DNA of 64,000 nucleotides from Xanthomarina gelatinilytica. GTDB taxonomy: Bacteria; Bacteroidota; Bacteroidia; Flavobacteriales; Flavobacteriaceae. This document shows, piece by piece, positions 61,167 to 64,000 of the stretch. A program made the position numbers and the translations under genes. The notes under the pieces were generated by a model. That model was given only the letters and a program-made list of their open reading frames with translations. It searched no databases and had not been told where the DNA came from. The stretch spans positions 1-64,000 of the forward strand of contig NZ_ANLA01000024.1 in assembly GCF_000348685.1 (NCBI RefSeq). The letters run 5' to 3'. Position 1 is the stretch's first letter, and each line of letters begins with the position of its first letter.

Positions 61167-61607
61167 ATGAAAAATTTAAAATTAGCCCCTTATTTACTTC
61201 TTGCTTTTTTAATGTTTAACGTTTCTTCATGTGATAATGAGCCTTTGGAAGGTGATTTTAATAATACCACCAATAATGGAAATGGAACTAACACAGAACT
61301 ATCTTCTTTATTTGACAAATGGTGGTATGATTCTGAAGATTTTACTGCTGATATTTATTTTCACTCTAATGGCATGTACGAGCAAAAAGTTACGCTTCTA
61401 GGAAACGAAGTTATATCAACTGGTGATTGGATTTGGGTTAACGAAAGTGAACGTGTAATGAAAATCGAAAATTTAGGAGGTTCAGGACAAGTAGCTACTG
61501 ATATCTGGTTCAGATTTAGTGATGTTCAAGAATCGTCCTTTAAGATAGAACAATCTCAAAATGGCACTAGTTATTCCGTTCCAAGACTGTATTTGGATAC
61601 TGAATAG
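61167..61607 (+). CDS. lipocalin-like lipoprotein
   Basis: A 146-residue lipoprotein. Lipobox VSSC, an Asn/Thr/Gly-rich linker and a lipocalin-like domain: LFDKWWYDSEDFTADIYFHSNGMYEQK, TGDWIWVNES. Start at MKNLKLAPYLLLAF (61167); the ATG ten codons upstream does not add signal-peptide traits. Function unknown. Confidence 0.78.
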   Translation: MKNLKLAPYLLLAFLMFNVSSCDNEPLEGDFNNTTNNGNGTNTELSSLFDKWWYDSEDFTADIYFHSNGMYEQKVTLLGNEVISTGDWIWVNESERVMKIENLGGSGQVATDIWFRFSDVQESSFKIEQSQNGTSYSVPRLYLDTE

Positions 61608-61623
61608 TTTTCATTTATATAAA

Positions 61624-61650
61624 AAAAGCCACTCAGTTAGAGTGGCCTTT
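61624..61650. terminator. bidirectional terminator before the DUF2807 operon end
   Basis: AAGCCACTC/GAGTGGCCTT stem with A-run and T-rich flanks between convergent genes. Confidence 0.9.
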
Positions 61651-61668
61651 ATTATTGTGGTTTAAACC

Positions 61669-62379
61669 TTAATCTTTACTAATACTCCCAGAGCCAGCCA
61701 CTTTGGTATCCTCTTTTTCAGGGTTTCCAGTGTATTCAATATCGCCAGAACCTGTAACTCGTGCCTTTAGATATTTATTGCTAGTTACATTGGCATTTCC
61801 AGAACCTGTAACGGAAACCTCTGTATAGTCTGAAGTCACACTCGATGCGTTTAAGTCTCCAGATCCTGTTAACGTGGCTTCCAGGTTATTTGTGCTCCCT
61901 TTTAATTTTATATCGCCAGATCCTGTTAAATCGCATTTTAAGGTGTCGGTTTTTAAAATTAAAGTAACATCACCAGAACCAGCTAAGGATACTTTTAAAT
62001 CCGTTGTAATTATAATGTCTTTACACCATAAATCTCCGGAGCCTGACAAAGACACTTCATCAATATCTTGAAAAGGAATGGTGATTTTTATGCCTTTATT
62101 AGGCGACGGTTTTAAATTAACACGATCTTTGGTTTTTACCATGAGCTTGTTGTCTTTTACTTCGGTAATAATATAATTCAAAAGATTGGCTTCTCCTTCA
62201 ATTTTAATGGCACCTTCCGTACCTTTTATCAATTCAAAATCCATAAACCCAGAACAGGAGATAGCGTTATAATCTGCTGTGGTTCTTGTTTTGCTTGTCA
62301 CGTTTCCGTTGCCTTTCACTTTTTGTGCAAAACTAAAAGAGGAAATAAGTACTGTTATTATAAGAATGATTTTTTTCAT
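61669..62379 (-). CDS. head GIN domain-containing protein (DUF2807)
   Basis: A 236-residue exported protein, signal peptide to FAQ. A DUF2807 right-handed beta-helix follows, with at least six repeats of the turn VxxSGSGD/LTGSGD spaced about 18-20 residues. The fold suits an outer-membrane or periplasmic scaffold; ligand unknown. It is the last gene of the envelope operon. Confidence 0.9.
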   Translation of the reverse strand: MKKIILIITVLISSFSFAQKVKGNGNVTSKTRTTADYNAISCSGFMDFELIKGTEGAIKIEGEANLLNYIITEVKDNKLMVKTKDRVNLKPSPNKGIKITIPFQDIDEVSLSGSGDLWCKDIIITTDLKVSLAGSGDVTLILKTDTLKCDLTGSGDIKLKGSTNNLEATLTGSGDLNASSVTSDYTEVSVTGSGNANVTSNKYLKARVTGSGDIEYTGNPEKEDTKVAGSGSISKD

Positions 62380-62402
62380 AATGTTTTTTGATGTTTTATC
62401 GG

Positions 62403-63500
62403 TTAGTTTTTGTAAAAAGACACGCTTCCGTAGTCTGATTCTATTTTTACCATGTTTCCGGAGTTTGGTGAACCATAATATCCAGTATAATAATTTCCTC
62501 CAGATTCTTCATGTTTTTTATGGAACTCAAACCCACTGTCATTTAAGGACGCATATTCCAAATCAATATCGAAATTAAAGTGATAGTTGGCTGCATGTCC
62601 AATTTTAATGCCAGTATAATCAGATTCTATGTTCACATTTCCTGCTTGTTCTGTTATGTTATCAATTTTAATGGAGCCATAATCGGCTTCAAGATTTACG
62701 TTTTTATAAACATCTCCAATAACAACGGTTAAATAATCGCCATTTCCCACAATATTATTGGCTCTATTTATTTTAATGGAACCGTAATCGCATTCATAAT
62801 TTATATTTTCAACAGTTTCTAAAATAGAGGAGGTGTAATCGGCATTTAAAAGTATGTTTTTTGCTTTTGCAATGGTAAAACCACTGTAATCGGCATTTAT
62901 TTCAGCACTGTTTATGTATTCAAAATAACAGTTAGAGGTGTAATCAAAATTAATTTTGTTATTGGATGCCATAAGCTCTTTGGTGGTTATTTTGCCATAA
63001 TCGCAATTAATAATGGCTCGTCCCTCAAGTTTTCCCAAGTTAATGTTTCCATAATCATTGCTTAAATCCACAGCATTTGTAATAGGCATTTTAACCACAT
63101 AATTAATGCTCATGTTTACATTATTGTTACTGTTCCAGTTCCACCAGGAATTGGACCTGGTTTTATTGAATATGGTTTTTGCAGAAACCAAACTGTTTGT
63201 GGCATTAAAATCTACTGTAATGTCGTCTAGTTTACGCTGTACTTTTTCTTCGTCGTTTCCTTTGGTGGTAATGGTTACCACAATTTCAATTCTGTTTTCG
63301 TTCCAAGTCACTATGTCCAGGTTTCCATAGCTATTATCGATTTTTAAAGTGGCGTTTGCCGACACGTTAAAAGATTTTTTAATGATTTTTTCCTTGGTGT
63401 GTTTTTCCTTTGAAATCCCGTTTGTTTCTGTAGCTGCATAACCACAGAAAGATATGGTTAAAAGAAGCAGGATGATGCTATATGTTTGAATTGCTTTCAT
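62403..63500 (-). CDS. DYG-repeat exported protein (DUF4097-like adhesin)
   Basis: A 365-residue exported protein with signal peptide to YAA. The N-terminal KSFNVSANATLKIDNSYGNLDIVTWNENRIEI is typical of DUF4097. About ten copies of DYG/DYT turns follow (LSNDYGNINLG, INCDYGKITT, LEADYGSIKID) with ~20-residue spacing, predicting a beta-helix. It ends with ESDYGSVSFYKN. It overlaps the upstream gene by 23 bp. Function unknown. Confidence 0.82.
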   Translation of the reverse strand: MKAIQTYSIILLLLTISFCGYAATETNGISKEKHTKEKIIKKSFNVSANATLKIDNSYGNLDIVTWNENRIEIVVTITTKGNDEEKVQRKLDDITVDFNATNSLVSAKTIFNKTRSNSWWNWNSNNNVNMSINYVVKMPITNAVDLSNDYGNINLGKLEGRAIINCDYGKITTKELMASNNKINFDYTSNCYFEYINSAEINADYSGFTIAKAKNILLNADYTSSILETVENINYECDYGSIKINRANNIVGNGDYLTVVIGDVYKNVNLEADYGSIKIDNITEQAGNVNIESDYTGIKIGHAANYHFNFDIDLEYASLNDSGFEFHKKHEESGGNYYTGYYGSPNSGNMVKIESDYGSVSFYKN

Positions 63501-64000
63501 TGTTAAAGTTATTTAGTTGTTTTATGTTTTCTATATGTTTTAAGGTGTTTTGTAAAATATCTATTCGGTTTTGAAAGTTTTTTATCATGGCAAAAATTAC
63601 ACGATTGTCATCACCACTTTTGGTCAGGTCTATTTTTAGGTTTTCATAATCCATTTCCAGTTTTTTAATTTGAATTAACGCATCGTTAATAATCATTTTG
63701 GTTTCTGGATTCGATTGGTTTTCCAGTTTTTTTAACTCTTCAGAAATGGTACTTGCAAAAAAACGTTGGGTTTCTTTCATTTCTGGAGAAACATTGGCCA
63801 AATCTCTTACCTTGTTTTGCGAACCATTTGCTATTACCAAAGTCATGATTAAAACCAGAGTGGCAGCAATTCCCGCCAATGGCTTCCAAAACCATGATTT
63901 TTTTGTGGCTGTTACACTTGACATAGTATCTGCTTGGCTGTTTAGCTTGGTTAAAAACCGTTTGGTATGTCCAGAATTTGGTTCTTCAATGTCAAATTCA
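63478..64000 (-). CDS. anti-sigma-factor-like membrane protein (5' end outside window)
   Basis: The frame stays open to the right edge, so the ATG at 63924 is internal and the gene continues beyond 64000. The N-terminal part reads DIEEPNSGHTKRFLTKLN, a segment typical of small Bacteroidota anti-sigma-like proteins that sit ahead of DUF4097/DUF2807 genes. A single TM helix (LAGIAATLVLIMTLVIA) and a periplasmic coiled coil (~90 residues) follow. A sigma factor gene is expected just upstream, outside the window. Confidence 0.75.
   Translation of the reverse strand, partial: EFDIEEPNSGHTKRFLTKLNSQADTMSSVTATKKSWFWKPLAGIAATLVLIMTLVIANGSQNKVRDLANVSPEMKETQRFFASTISEELKKLENQSNPETKMIINDALIQIKKLEMDYENLKIDLTKSGDDNRVIFAMIKNFQNRIDILQNTLKHIENIKQLNNFNNESNSNI

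Overview
The window looks like a chromosomal segment of a marine-type Flavobacteriaceae bacterium (phylum Bacteroidota). Evidence: AT-rich DNA with TAnnTTTG promoter elements, a type IX secretion (T9SS) sorting-domain protein, families largely confined to Bacteroidota (DUF4294, DUF6048, DUF6452, DUF6266 remnant, CCC-motif membrane proteins), the rlmD-DUF6452-DUF6048 order, and a 6S-like RNA between zapA and rny. No rRNA or tRNA gene was found. I cannot name the species.

Region 1 (1-5667) is accessory DNA and holds the main discovery candidate: an integron-like cassette array. Four small minus-strand genes (unknown lipoprotein, DJ-1/PfpI lipoprotein, lipocalin-like secreted protein, two-TM protein) sit in units of 0.6-0.9 kb directly downstream of a tyrosine recombinase that does not look like a classical IntI. 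Every junction has a conserved G|TT crossover-like point. The junctions are 130-190 bp imperfect palindromes built like integron attC sites. The 8-9 bp next to each crossover are complementary between the two ends of the same cassette, not between the two arms of one junction, which is the expected signature of cassettes inserted from a circular form. Upstream of the recombinase is a 1.4-kb non-coding tract with a broken DUF6266 gene, a 10-bp phased A-tract region, several independent arrays of 11-bp tandem repeats and a duplicated ~150-bp block.

Region 2 (5668-16276): a serine hydrolase, an ABC exporter, a single-domain DEAD-box-like protein and a zinc alcohol dehydrogenase lead into a nitrogen-type module. 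This module has a cytoplasmic histidine kinase, an NtrC-family sigma-54 activator, a dyad about 110 bp upstream of a -24/-12 promoter, then a small Cys protein, glutamate dehydrogenase, a Rnk/GreA-C-like protein and a helical protein. MarC follows.

Region 3 (16363-34420): housekeeping and metabolism. It holds an APC permease, a three-subunit acyl-CoA (propionyl-type) carboxylase, PrsW protease, NUDIX hydrolase, M42 peptidase, ZIP transporter, methyltransferases, and a Cys-tailed MarR regulator next to a thioredoxin-like/DUF2024 pair that shares its operator-like sequence. The rlmD-DUF6452-DUF6048 cluster closes the region.

Region 4 (34421-49000): rocD with a structured leader, a DUF2752/CCC-motif quartet, a T9SS cargo plus an S74-like protein, a Smr-domain protein, cysteine desulfurase, a TonB-dependent receptor and an M23 peptidase.

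Region 5 (49008-64000): cell-division coiled-coil protein, zapA, 6S-like RNA and rny; a PAS histidine kinase; the host XerD; three outer-membrane beta-barrels each closed by a look-alike terminator; aroQ, lpd, msrB, an M48 lipoprotein, an MFS transporter; and a cell-envelope operon (DUF2807, DYG-repeat protein, anti-sigma-like membrane protein) running off the right edge.
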